This document shows positions 9,701 to 18,803 of a DNA stretch of 42,557 nucleotides, piece after piece (within the stretch, counting starts at the first letter, position 1; each line of letters starts with the position of its first letter). Made by a program: the position numbers and the translations under genes. The DNA comes from CAYLSO01 sp964386525 (lineage in GTDB: Bacteria; Eisenbacteria; RBG-16-71-46; DASYSL01): assembly GCA_964386525.1 (NCBI GenBank), contig CAYLSO010000030.1, positions 1 to 42,557 of the forward strand, written 5' to 3'. The notes under the pieces are model-generated. The model did no database searches and was not told the origin of the DNA. It was given only the letters and a program-made list of their open reading frames with translations.

Positions 9701-9886
9701 ACCACCCGCTTCACGGCGCTGGACCCCGACGGGAGCCGCCGCCTGCGCGACCTCAAGACCGCGTTCGGGTTCGGCGTGCGGTCGCTGGTGTTCTTCGCCA
9801 TCCTCAAGCTCGACGTGGCCTGGCGCACCGATCTGCAGTACACGTCGCGGCCCATCTACCACTTCTCGATCGGCCCGGAATTCTAG
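6734..9886 (+). CDS. Secreted gluzincin peptidase fused to TolB-like propeller and Omp85-type barrel
   Basis: A 1050-residue protein starting at ATG 6734, weakly preceded by GAGGAAG. Residues 1-32 are a signal peptide (WGLALALLVAAAMPPAAGAQ). Residues about 45-290 form a peptidase-MA-like domain with zinc motif HELAH (146-150) and third-ligand region WFAEGLAEY (E180), so all catalytic ligands are present. Residues about 300-575 contain PD40/WD40-like propeller blades (WSPDGRRLAFVTDRGG and similar repeats). A Pro/Gly-rich linker occupies about 600-690. Residues about 700-1050 form an outer-membrane barrel with the Omp85 signature STVRGF (about 931) and a terminal aromatic strand (YHFSIGPEF). 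No POTRA domain is evident. I infer a barrel-anchored periplasmic or surface protease; the substrate is unknown. It follows tamB, so it may serve envelope quality control. Confidence 0.82.
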   Translation: MNHSLADIRRRALWGLALALLVAAAMPPAAGAQTFGQNKVQYKRFAFRSISSPHFDVYFYEGGDSLALRVLDLAEKANLKLSRDLGHLLAAKVPIILYNSHHDFAQTNVILELLDDGTGGFTELLRNRVVIPFTGSYEDLRHVVVHELAHAFMFDMLYGGGLAQLVLGRGYFAVPLWFAEGLAEYESLGWESNAEMFVRDGTLGGYLEPLPYAGGYLVYKQGQGALRYLVERHGRDQLRDLLQKLRFHRNFERAFQTSLGTSTERFSEDYQNWLRRMYWPSIRDKSSPEVFARRLTDHRRDRSNLNTAAAISPTGDRIAYLSDRQQFTDLYVMSSLDGRVLRRVVRGQRNVAFENIPSLRSSLTWSADGERLAFIAESQSRDVLYVTDVTSGRVVRKHKLPLDAAAFPAWRPLSDEIAVVGVKDGRSDLYVVGRDGSVRRLTDDTWDEKEPSWAPDGKSLVFSSDRGRSVALTAEKRPGGFGGYGIWTIDVASGAVAPVLDTGGDDTQPVWSPDGRRLAFVTDRGGARNLYLMERRDSSFTQLTDLVGGIFSLSWSRENDRLVFSAFNEGGFDIFIAKEPLSIDTVIARLREQRPGATLTWQEMMGPAPLAAFPVPPGGAGALAPAWPDSVLPPGPLALAPRPGLADSLRGGLPPVGLGGPYAPGDTLRPVGLVTVIDAARESAPFALPDSLLRQEPEPYRTQFATDFAGGGFQYTSAYGFAGSSQFALSDFLGNHRIYLATDLFTSSLSETNLLAVYNYLPRRTDYGVGAFHFKSYFYSRTTTLGEQFAQARYFSERNVGAMGMLSHPLSRFQRLDLTLTGMMVERILYSDDAFGAPAGTERRSVLAPNLSFVQDNVLYGYYGPVNGSRWLLAVNPALPVFPKSLSYQTVVGDYRHYWNLGLDYQFATRLVAMASFGRDQQVFQIGGSSTVRGFDDFELVSPRMGFANLEFRFPFINALGVLGPLPLGFFNLRGAVFLDNALVVQPGNTTRFTALDPDGSRRLRDLKTAFGFGVRSLVFFAILKLDVAWRTDLQYTSRPIYHFSIGPEF

Positions 9887-9899
9887 CGGGCAAACCTGC

Positions 9900-9905
9900 T
9901 ATCCT
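9900..9905 (+). promoter_or_regulatory. Possible -10 element upstream of the helicase gene
   Basis: TATCCT in the 68-nt gap before the helicase gene, preceded by TGC. The -35 region 17 nt upstream (CGGAAT) is poor. It is included because the same TAnnnT pattern recurs in other gaps of this window. Confidence 0.3.
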
Positions 9906-9954
9906 GAGAGGGCATCGGCGGCGGGTGGCGCCTGGGCGCCGCCCGCCGCGCCCC

Positions 9955-12198
9955 ATGCGACCGCCGCCCGGGAGCCGCCCATTGCCGTCGCCAGCGCCGC
10001 CCGCCCGCAGCCCTGCCGGAGAGCCGACCGGCATCGCCGCGAGCCTCAACCCCGAGCAGGCCGCGGCCGTCACCTTCGGGGACGGGCCGTGCCTGGTCGT
10101 GGCCGGCGCGGGCAGCGGCAAGACCCGCGTGCTGACGCACCGCGTCGCCTACCTCATCGAGGAACGGGGCGTGCCGGCCGACGCCATCCTCGCCTTCACC
10201 TTCACCAACCGCGCGGCGCGCGAGATGCGCGCGCGGCTGCAGCGCCTGGTGGGCGAGCGGGTGGAGCGGGTCTGGGTGGGCACCTTCCACGCCACCTGCC
10301 TGCGCATCCTGCGGCGCGAGTGCGCCCGCATCGGCTATCCGCCCGGTTTCACCGTCTACGACCGCGAGGACCAGAGCGCGCTGCTCAAGCAGGTTCTGCG
10401 GGAGCTGGACCTCGAGGGGCGGGCCGAGAAGCCGGGCTTCTTCCTGGCGCGCATCGCGGGGGCCAAGAACGCGCTGGTCGGCCCGGACGCCTACGACGCG
10501 GCCGCCGTCACCCCGGCCGAGCGCCAGGCGGCCCGCGCCTACCGCGCCTACCAGGAGGCCCTGGTCCGCCAGTCGGCGCTCGACTTCGACGATCTCATCG
10601 CGCGCGCCGTGCTCCTGCTCGAGGGGGAGCCGGCGGTGCGGCAGCGCTACGCCGGGCGCTTCCGCCACGTGCTGGTGGACGAGTACCAGGACACCAACCA
10701 CGCGCAGTTCCGGCTGGTGGCCGCCCTGGCTTCGGCGCATGGCAACGTGCTGGCGGTGGGCGACGAGGACCAGAGCATCTACGGCTGGCGCGGCGCCGAC
10801 CTGACCAACGTGCTCGACTTCGAGCGCCGCTTCCCCGGCGCGGCGGTCCTCCGCCTGGAGCGCAACTACCGTTCCAGCGGCACCATCGTGCAGTCGGCCT
10901 CGGCGGTCATCGCCAACAATCGCCTGCGGCGCGGCAAGCGGCTGTGGACCGACGCGCCGCTGGGGGTGCCCATCCGCGTGGTGATGTCGGGTGACGATCA
11001 GGCGGAGGCGGCCCGGCTGGCCGCCGAGGTCGGGCGCCAGGTGGCGGCCGGCCGGCGGCGCAGCGACTGCGCCGTGCTCTACCGCACCAACGCGCAGTCG
11101 CGCGCTCTCGAGCTGGCCTTCAGGCATCGCGGCGTGCCCTACGAGCTGGTGGGCGGGGTGTCGTTCTACGAGCGCCGCGAGGTCAAGGACCTGCTCGCCT
11201 ACCTGCGCCTGGCCGTGAACCCGCGCGATCGGGTCTCCTTCCTGCGCGTCTTCAATGTGCCGCGGCGCGGGCTGGGGGCGCAGGCGCAGGCCAAGCTCGA
11301 GGCGCGCCTCGCGGCGACCGCGGAAACTCCGGCCGAGGCCCTGCGGGCGCTAGCGGCGGCCGGAGAGCTGCCGCGGGCCGGGGCCGGCGGCGCCGCCGCG
11401 CTCGGGCGGCTCGTGGAAGGCCTCGCGACGGGCGCCGACGAGCCCCCGGAGTCCCTGCTCGAGCGCGTGGTGGAGGCGACGCGCTATCTCGAGTACCTCG
11501 ACGAGGCGTTCCCCGAAGACGCCCAGGACCGCCGCGAGAACGTCGAGGAGCTGGTGCACGCGGCCCGGGTCTTCGCGGCCGAGCACCCCGGGGCGGGCGC
11601 GGCGGACTTCCTGAGCGAGGCGGCGCTGGTGGCGGACGTGGACCGCTGGAGCGAGAGCGAGGAGCGGGCCGTGCTCATGACCGCCCACAACGCCAAGGGG
11701 CTCGAGTTCCCGGTGGTGATGATCGCCGGGTGCGAGGAGGGGGTCTTCCCGCACGTCTCCGCCCTCGGTGACGAGGGCGAGCTGGAGGAGGAGCGGCGCC
11801 TGTTCTACGTCGCGCTCACGCGGGCCCGCGAGGAGGTGGTGGTCAGCGCCGCGGCGTTCCGGCGGCGTTACGAGGGCGGTGGGGCCGGTGAGCTGTCGCG
11901 CTTCGTGCGCGAGATCCCCGGGGAGCTGGTGCGGTGGGAGCACCCTCCGGGTCTGGGGCGCGAGGCGCCCGGCGGGCGGTCCGCGGCGGCGCGGGCGGTC
12001 CGCGGCGACTCGCTGGCGCCCCGGGCGGCGCCGACGCGGGATCACGAGGCGGTGGGCAAGACCGTCTACCACGACACCTTCGGCCGGGGCACGGTCGTCG
12101 AGGCGGAGGGGGCCGGCGCGGCCCTCAAGTTCACGGTGCGCTTCGCCGCGGTCGGCCTGAAGAAAGTGCTGGGGCGCTTCCTGACGCCCGACGAGTGA
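9955..12198 (+). CDS. pcrA: ATP-dependent DNA helicase, PcrA/UvrD type (SF1A)
   Basis: A 747-residue 3'-5' helicase with every SF1A motif visible: Q motif LNPEQAAAV, Walker A GAGSGKT (51-57), DEYQDTNHAQF (Walker B), GDEDQSIYGWRGA, ERNYRSS, TAHNAKGLEF and YVALTRAREE. The C-terminus (GRGTVVEAEGAG through KKVLGRFLTPDE) is the Tudor-like RNA polymerase-binding domain found in PcrA/UvrD, which argues against RecB or AddA. Family role: nucleotide-excision repair and removal of proteins and R-loops from DNA. Start uncertain: ATG 9955 gives a Pro-rich N-terminus without a ribosome site, whereas TTG 9982 lies seven bases after GGGAG (9970-9974). The gene stands alone between the envelope block and purD. 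Confidence 0.95.
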   Translation: MRPPPGSRPLPSPAPPARSPAGEPTGIAASLNPEQAAAVTFGDGPCLVVAGAGSGKTRVLTHRVAYLIEERGVPADAILAFTFTNRAAREMRARLQRLVGERVERVWVGTFHATCLRILRRECARIGYPPGFTVYDREDQSALLKQVLRELDLEGRAEKPGFFLARIAGAKNALVGPDAYDAAAVTPAERQAARAYRAYQEALVRQSALDFDDLIARAVLLLEGEPAVRQRYAGRFRHVLVDEYQDTNHAQFRLVAALASAHGNVLAVGDEDQSIYGWRGADLTNVLDFERRFPGAAVLRLERNYRSSGTIVQSASAVIANNRLRRGKRLWTDAPLGVPIRVVMSGDDQAEAARLAAEVGRQVAAGRRRSDCAVLYRTNAQSRALELAFRHRGVPYELVGGVSFYERREVKDLLAYLRLAVNPRDRVSFLRVFNVPRRGLGAQAQAKLEARLAATAETPAEALRALAAAGELPRAGAGGAAALGRLVEGLATGADEPPESLLERVVEATRYLEYLDEAFPEDAQDRRENVEELVHAARVFAAEHPGAGAADFLSEAALVADVDRWSESEERAVLMTAHNAKGLEFPVVMIAGCEEGVFPHVSALGDEGELEEERRLFYVALTRAREEVVVSAAAFRRRYEGGGAGELSRFVREIPGELVRWEHPPGLGREAPGGRSAAARAVRGDSLAPRAAPTRDHEAVGKTVYHDTFGRGTVVEAEGAGAALKFTVRFAAVGLKKVLGRFLTPDE

Positions 12199-12205
12199 CG
12201 GCGCC

Positions 12206-12224
12206 GCCGCCGCCGAGCGGCGGC
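12206..12224 (+). other. GC hairpin between the helicase gene and purD
   Basis: GCCGCCG (12206-12212) pairs with CGGCGGC (12218-12224) around a 5-nt loop, just after the helicase stop and before the purD promoter. There is no T-tract, so termination is only possible, and short GC palindromes are common by chance at this base composition. Confidence 0.3.
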
Positions 12225-12231
12225 TGGACGG

Positions 12232-12260
12232 TTGTCGGGAAGGCGCCGGGAGTCTAGACT
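12232..12260 (+). promoter_or_regulatory. Sigma70-type promoter for purD
   Basis: -35 TTGTCG (12232-12237), 17-nt spacer, -10 TAGACT (12255-12260). It lies in the 119-nt gap before purD and would give a leader of about 50 nt. I see no PurR-like operator or purine riboswitch in the leader. Confidence 0.55.
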
Positions 12261-12317
12261 CGCCGCGTCCCCGGTCGCAGCTCGTCTCCCTCTCCCAGCG
12301 AGGAGCCCGCATCCGGA

Positions 12318-13600
<1,283 letters not shown>

Positions 13601-13610
<10 letters not shown>

Positions 13611-14185
13611 CGAGACGCAAGCAGCCGGCGCGGGAGAGTGCGACGGCGAGAGAGAGTGCGACGGCGCGGGAGAGTGCGACGGCGCGGCGCGCCGTGCGGG
13701 TCGGCATCCTCATGGGCAGCGAGACCGACCGGCCCACGGTGGAGGAGGCGGCGGCGGTGTTGCGCGACCTCCGGGTGGGCCACGAGCTGCTGGTGCGCTC
13801 GGCGCACCGCACGCCGGACGACGTGCGCAAGTACGTGCGCTCCGCCGAGCGCCGGGGCTTGCGCGTGCTGATCGCGGCGGCAGGCGGGGCGGCGCATCTG
13901 GCCGGCGCGGTGGCGGCGCACACCACCTTGCCGGTCCTCGGCGTACCCCTGGCCAGCACGGCGTTGGCCGGGCTGGACGCGCTCCTGGCGACCGTGCAGA
14001 TGCCCGCCGGCGTACCGGTGGGGACCCTGGCGATCGGCGCGCCCGGCGCGCGCAACGCCGCCTACCTCGCCGCGCAGATCCTGGCGCTCGGCGACGCCGC
14101 CCTGGCGGAGCGGCTGCGGGCCCACCGGCGCGGACTGCGCGACCGGCTGCTCGGCGGTCGGGGAGGCGGTGGCCGTGGCCGTTGA
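13601..14185 (+). CDS. purE: N5-carboxyaminoimidazole ribonucleotide mutase
   Basis: A 194-residue class I PurE. It isomerises N5-CAIR to CAIR in purine synthesis. Core motifs are present: MGSETDRPTVEEA (usually GSxSD), SAHRTPDDVRKYV with the catalytic His, and AAGGAAHLAG with TLPVLGVPL. ATG 13601 has GGGAG (13591-13595) five bases upstream and overlaps purD by 10 nt. About 30 extra residues precede the core and include three copies of RESATA encoded by an 18-bp tandem repeat, which I expect to be disordered and possibly variable in number. Class I PurE normally works with PurK; no purK lies in the window. Confidence 0.94.
13631..13684 (+). repeat. 18-bp tandem repeat (3 copies) in the purE 5' end
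   Basis: Three in-frame units at 13631-13648, 13649-13666 and 13667-13684. Copies 1 and 3 are identical (CGGGAGAGTGCGACGGCG); copy 2 differs at its first four bases only where AGAG replaces CGGG. Each encodes RESATA. The period is a multiple of three, so copy changes would keep the frame. Confidence 0.95.
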
Positions 14186-14810
14186 GATCGTGCCGGTGAA
14201 CCCGGCCGCGCCCGAGCGCGCGGTCATCGCGCGGGCCGCCGAGGCCATCCTGCGGGGCGGCGTCGTCGGCTTCCCCACGGACACCTTCTACGGGCTCGGC
14301 TGCTCGCTCATGGACCCTGCGGCGGTGGACATGGTGTACCAGCTCAAGCGGCGCCCGCCGGACCTGGCGGTGATCTCGCTCATCGCCGATCCCGCCCAGG
14401 TGGAAGCGCTGGCCGCCGAGATCCCGGAGATCGGCGAGGCGCTGATGAAGCGCTTCTGGCCGGGGCCGCTGTCGATCGTCTTCCGCGCCTCGCCGCTGCT
14501 GAGCACCGGCAGCCGCGGGCCGCGCGACACGGTGGCGCTGCGCTTTCCCCGTCACCCCATCTCCATCGCCCTGGTGCTGGCGGTGGGCGGGCCGGTGGTC
14601 GCTTCGAGCGCCAATCTCAGCGGCCAGCCCCCGGCGCGCACGGCGCAGGACGTGGCCCGCACGTTCGGCAACCAGCTCGACCTGATCCTCGACGGCGGGG
14701 CGGCGCAGGCGCAGGAGCCGTCGACGCTGGTGGACGTGAGCCGCGGGCGGCTCGCGGTGCTGCGCCCCGGGTCGGTGGACGTGAGCGCGCACCTGCCGCC
14801 GGGCGCCTGA
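14175..14810 (+). CDS. tsaC: L-threonylcarbamoyladenylate synthase
   Basis: A 211-residue YrdC-fold enzyme. It makes threonylcarbamoyl-AMP from threonine, bicarbonate and ATP for the universal t6A37 tRNA modification. Visible motifs: GGVVGFPTDTFYGLGC, the KRRPPDLAVISLI segment (KxR substrate-binding motif), WPGPLSIVFRA, and VVASSANLSGQPPA with DLILDGG. Length fits TsaC or a Sua5 without its C-terminal domain. I chose GTG 14175 over GTG 14169 because GGGAGG (14161-14166) is eight bases from the former and two from the latter. It overlaps purE by 11 nt. The next gene has its own promoter, although tsaC/ywlC and ywlE homologues are neighbours in Bacillus too. Confidence 0.94.
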   Translation: MAVEIVPVNPAAPERAVIARAAEAILRGGVVGFPTDTFYGLGCSLMDPAAVDMVYQLKRRPPDLAVISLIADPAQVEALAAEIPEIGEALMKRFWPGPLSIVFRASPLLSTGSRGPRDTVALRFPRHPISIALVLAVGGPVVASSANLSGQPPARTAQDVARTFGNQLDLILDGGAAQAQEPSTLVDVSRGRLAVLRPGSVDVSAHLPPGA

Positions 14811-14843
14811 GGCGACGGGAGGCCGGGGCGCGGGGCGGTTTTC

Positions 14844-14873
14844 TTGACAGCGTGAAGGGCCCAAGCCTACTCT
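14844..14873 (+). promoter_or_regulatory. Promoter placing its start site on the next ATG (leaderless candidate)
   Basis: A perfect -35 TTGACA (14844-14849), an 18-nt spacer and -10 TACTCT (14868-14873). A start site seven bases after the -10 falls at about 14880, the A of the ATG of the phosphatase gene. No ribosome site lies between the -10 and the ATG, which agrees with a leaderless mRNA. Confidence 0.6.
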
Positions 14874-14879
14874 GCGTCC

Positions 14880-15407
14880 ATGGATGGGTCGGACCCTCTC
14901 TACCGCGTTCTCTTCGTCTGCGCCGGCAACACCTGCCGCAGCCCGCTGGCCGCGGCGGCCCTGCGACGCGCGGTGGGAGAGGCGGGGAGGCGGGTCGCGA
15001 TCGCCTCGGCGGGGGTGGCGGCCACGGACGGCTCCCCGGCGACGGAGCCCGCCGTGGCGGCCGGCCAGCGGCACGGCCTAGACCTGGGCGCACATCGCGC
15101 GCAGCGGGCCTCGGCCGAGTTGCTGGAGCAGGCCGACCTCGTGCTGGCCTTGGACGTGGCCGAGCTCGAGGCCGTGCGGCGTCTGCAGGGGGGCGTCGCG
15201 TCGCGGAGTCACCTGATCACCGAACTGGGGGCCGGCGCCCGGTCGGGCGCCGGCGTACCCGATCCGTTCGGCGGCTCTCCGGAAGCCTACGAGGAGTGCT
15301 GGCGCCGTATCGCCGAACACGTCGAGCGGATCGCACCCATCGTCTTACGTGAAGTGCAGGCCCGGGCCGAGGCGCAAGCCGCCTCGCGGGACAGGGGGAG
15401 CGCGTGA
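14880..15407 (+). CDS. ywlE: Low-molecular-weight phosphatase, YwlE (protein-arginine phosphatase) type
   Basis: A 175-residue LMW-PTP-fold enzyme. The P-loop is CAGNTCRSP with nucleophile C14 and R20 (CX5R). The general-acid motif is DPFGGS at D128. Family knowledge: Thr in the P-loop (CxGNTCRS, as in Bacillus YwlE) selects phosphoarginine, whereas tyrosine phosphatases have Ile or Leu there. The DPFGGS match and the neighbours tsaC and glyA (as in ywlC-ywlE-glyA) support YwlE rather than Wzb or arsenate reductase. No McsB arginine kinase is visible in the window. ATG 14880 sits exactly where the upstream promoter should start transcription. The stop overlaps ilvE by 4 nt (GTGA). Substrate specificity is inferred. 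Confidence 0.85.
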   Translation: MDGSDPLYRVLFVCAGNTCRSPLAAAALRRAVGEAGRRVAIASAGVAATDGSPATEPAVAAGQRHGLDLGAHRAQRASAELLEQADLVLALDVAELEAVRRLQGGVASRSHLITELGAGARSGAGVPDPFGGSPEAYEECWRRIAEHVERIAPIVLREVQARAEAQAASRDRGSA

Positions 15408-16420
15408 GCAGCCTACAGGGGAAGGGCACGTGGATCTGGATGGACGGCCGCTGGACGGCCTGGGATGACGCGAAGATCCACATCCTTTCGCACGTCATCC
15501 ACTACGGTTCGAGCGTCTTCGAGGGCATCCGCTGCTACGACCACCCGCAGGGGCCGGCGATCTTCCGCCTGCGCGATCACGTGCGGCGGCTCTACGAGTC
15601 GGCGCGCATCTACCGCATGGACATCAAGTACGCGGTGGACGAGATCGAGCGGCTGCACTGCGAGACGGTGGTCAAGAACGAGCTCAAGGTGTGCTACGTG
15701 CGCCCCATCGTCTATCGCGGCTACGAGAATCTCGGGGTCAACCCGTTCGGCAAGCCGGTGTGCGTGGCCATCGCCGCCTTCCCGTGGGGCAAGTACCTCG
15801 GCGAGGAGGCGCTGGAGAAGGGCGTCGACGTCTGCGTCTCGTCCTGGCGGCGCCCCAACGGCCAGACCACGCCGGGCATGGCCAAGGCCGGCGGCCACTA
15901 CATGAACGGCCAGCTGATGAAGATGGAGGCCGTGACCAACGGCTATTCCGAGGGCGTCGCCCTGGACGTCAACGGTTTCATCTCCGAGGGCAGCGGCGAG
16001 AACATCTTCCTCGTGCACCGCGGCCTGCTGTACACGCCGCCGACCTCGTCGTCGATCCTCTCGGGCATCACGCGCGACTCCATCCTTACGCTGGCGCGCG
16101 AGCTCGGCATCGAGGTGCGCGAGCAGGCGCTGCCGCGCGAGTACCTCTACCTGGCCGACGAGGTCTTCTTCTCCGGCACGGCGGTGGAGCTGACGCCGAT
16201 CTGCTCGGTGGACCGCATCCAGGTGGGCGACGGCCACCGGGGTCCGATCACCAAGGCGCTGCAGCAGGCGTTCTTCGGGATCCTCGACGGCAGCCGGCCC
16301 GACCGTTACGGCTGGCTGACCCACGTCGCCAAGGGGACGACGGCGGGGGCGGTCGTGCCCAAGGCGGAAGCCGCCGCGCAGCAGCAGCTCGCTTCGCTGG
16401 GGGCGGCGGTCGGCTCGTAG
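15404..16420 (+). CDS. ilvE: Branched-chain amino acid aminotransferase
   Basis: A 338-residue fold-type IV PLP transaminase that interconverts Leu, Ile and Val with their 2-keto acids. Motifs: the N-terminal IHILSHVIHYGSSVFEGIR, PLP lysine K161 in MAKAGGHYMNG, the cofactor phosphate-binding segment FISEGSGENIFLV, and SSSILSGITRDSI. Length and motifs fit IlvE better than D-amino acid transaminase or aminodeoxychorismate lyase. The GTG start overlaps the upstream stop by 4 nt, with GGGGGAG ending three bases before it. glyA follows after 46 nt, so the phosphatase, ilvE and glyA probably share a transcript. No other ilv gene is present. Confidence 0.95.
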   Translation: MSSLQGKGTWIWMDGRWTAWDDAKIHILSHVIHYGSSVFEGIRCYDHPQGPAIFRLRDHVRRLYESARIYRMDIKYAVDEIERLHCETVVKNELKVCYVRPIVYRGYENLGVNPFGKPVCVAIAAFPWGKYLGEEALEKGVDVCVSSWRRPNGQTTPGMAKAGGHYMNGQLMKMEAVTNGYSEGVALDVNGFISEGSGENIFLVHRGLLYTPPTSSSILSGITRDSILTLARELGIEVREQALPREYLYLADEVFFSGTAVELTPICSVDRIQVGDGHRGPITKALQQAFFGILDGSRPDRYGWLTHVAKGTTAGAVVPKAEAAAQQQLASLGAAVGS

Positions 16421-16466
16421 GCCGACGCCGCGCACCACGGGCCATCTTCAGGGAGGATTCGCGCGC

Positions 16467-17750
16467 GTGAAACCCGAGCCGCCAGTCGATCTGTTCGCCG
16501 CCCTCGCCGCCACCGATCCGGCGATCGCGCAGGCGATCCGCAACGAGGAGGCGCGCCAGCGCCAGACGCTCGAGCTGATCGCGAGCGAGAACTTCCCCTC
16601 GCTGGCCGTCCTGGCGGCGATGGCCACGGTCTTCAACAACAAGTACGCCGAGGGCTACCCGGGCAAGCGCTACTACGGCGGCTGCGAGTTCGTGGACGTC
16701 GCCGAGACGCTGGCCCGGGAGCGCCTGCTCCGGCTCTTCGGCGCGGCCCACGCCAACGTGCAGCCGCACTCCGGCGCGCAGGCCAACATGACGGCGTACT
16801 TCGCGGTGGCCGAGCCGGGCGCCACCCTCATGGGCATGAGCCTGGCGCACGGCGGCCACTTGACGCACGGGCACCCGGTGTCGTTCTCCGGCCGTTTCTT
16901 CCGCGTCAAGCAGTACGAGGTGCGCGAGGAGGACGGGCGCATCGACTACGACGCCATGGAGCGGCTGGCGCTCGAGCACCGGCCGCAGATCATCGTGGCC
17001 GGGGCCAGCGCCTACCCGCGGATCATCGACTTCGCGCGCTTCCGCCGGGCCGCCGACCAGGTGGGCGCCAAGCTGGTGGTCGACATGGCGCACATCGCCG
17101 GGCTGGTGGCGGCGGGGGTGCACCCGAGCCCGGTGCCGCACGCCGACATCGTCACCTCGACGACGCACAAGACGCTGCGCGGACCGCGCGGCGGCCTGGT
17201 GCTGTGCCGCGGCGAGCTGGCCGCGGCGGTGGACAAGTCGAACTTCCCGGGCATGCAGGGCGGGCCGCTGATGCACGTCATCGCCGCCAAGGCGGTGTGC
17301 TTCGAGGAGGCGCTGCGGCCCAGCTTCGCGGCCTACCAGCGGCAGGTGGTGGCCAACGCCAAGGGGCTGGCGGCGGGCCTCATGGAGCGCGGCTTCCAGT
17401 TGGTCTCGGGCGGCACCGACAACCACCTCATGCTGGTGGACCTCCGCAGCCGGGGGCTCACCGGCAAGCTGGCCGAGGCGGCGCTCGAGCGCGCCCGCAT
17501 CACGGTGAACAAGAACGCCATCCCCTTCGACCCGCAGAAGCCGATGGTCACCAGCGGCATCCGCGTGGGCACGCCGGCGGTGACGACGCGCGGCATGAAG
17601 GAGGGGGAGATGCGGGTCATCGCCGACCTCATGGCGCGGGCTCTGGAGCGCCCCGAGGACGAGGCGCACCTGGCGGGCGTGCGGGCGCGAGTGGAGGAGC
17701 TGACCGCCGGCTTCCCGCTGCACGCGCCGCCCGAGACGTTCACGGGCTGA
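16467..17750 (+). CDS. glyA: Serine hydroxymethyltransferase
   Basis: A 427-residue PLP enzyme that converts serine and tetrahydrofolate to glycine and methylene-THF, supplying one-carbon units and glycine (used by PurD nearby). Motifs: LELIASENFPS, NKYAEGYPGKRYYGGCEFVD, the long DMAHIAGLVAAGVHPSP, and PLP lysine K235 in STTHKTLRGPRGG. Length is normal. The start is GTG 16467, with GGGAGG (16451-16456) ten bases upstream. It closes the tsaC-phosphatase-ilvE-glyA group; 61 nt separate it from moxR. Confidence 0.97.
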   Translation: MKPEPPVDLFAALAATDPAIAQAIRNEEARQRQTLELIASENFPSLAVLAAMATVFNNKYAEGYPGKRYYGGCEFVDVAETLARERLLRLFGAAHANVQPHSGAQANMTAYFAVAEPGATLMGMSLAHGGHLTHGHPVSFSGRFFRVKQYEVREEDGRIDYDAMERLALEHRPQIIVAGASAYPRIIDFARFRRAADQVGAKLVVDMAHIAGLVAAGVHPSPVPHADIVTSTTHKTLRGPRGGLVLCRGELAAAVDKSNFPGMQGGPLMHVIAAKAVCFEEALRPSFAAYQRQVVANAKGLAAGLMERGFQLVSGGTDNHLMLVDLRSRGLTGKLAEAALERARITVNKNAIPFDPQKPMVTSGIRVGTPAVTTRGMKEGEMRVIADLMARALERPEDEAHLAGVRARVEELTAGFPLHAPPETFTG

Positions 17751-17811
17751 TCCCGGGCCCGCCGCGGCCCTCGGCGGCGGGCCGCGTTCCCACGCAGGGC
17801 AAGGAGGTCTT

Positions 17812-18798
<987 letters not shown>

Positions 18799-18803
18799 GG
18801 AGG

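Noticed and set aside
2421..9862. Very long open frames on the - strand (for example 2421-6713 and 7232-9862)
   Set aside because: They mirror the codon pattern of the + strand genes, lack recognisable domains or ribosome sites, and consist of Ala/Arg/Gly/Pro/His-rich text typical of antisense frames in very GC-rich DNA.
14811..14843. T-run at 14839-14842 after tsaC as an intrinsic terminator
   Set aside because: The bases just before it are almost all G and C without a complementary arm, so no stem can form next to the T-run.
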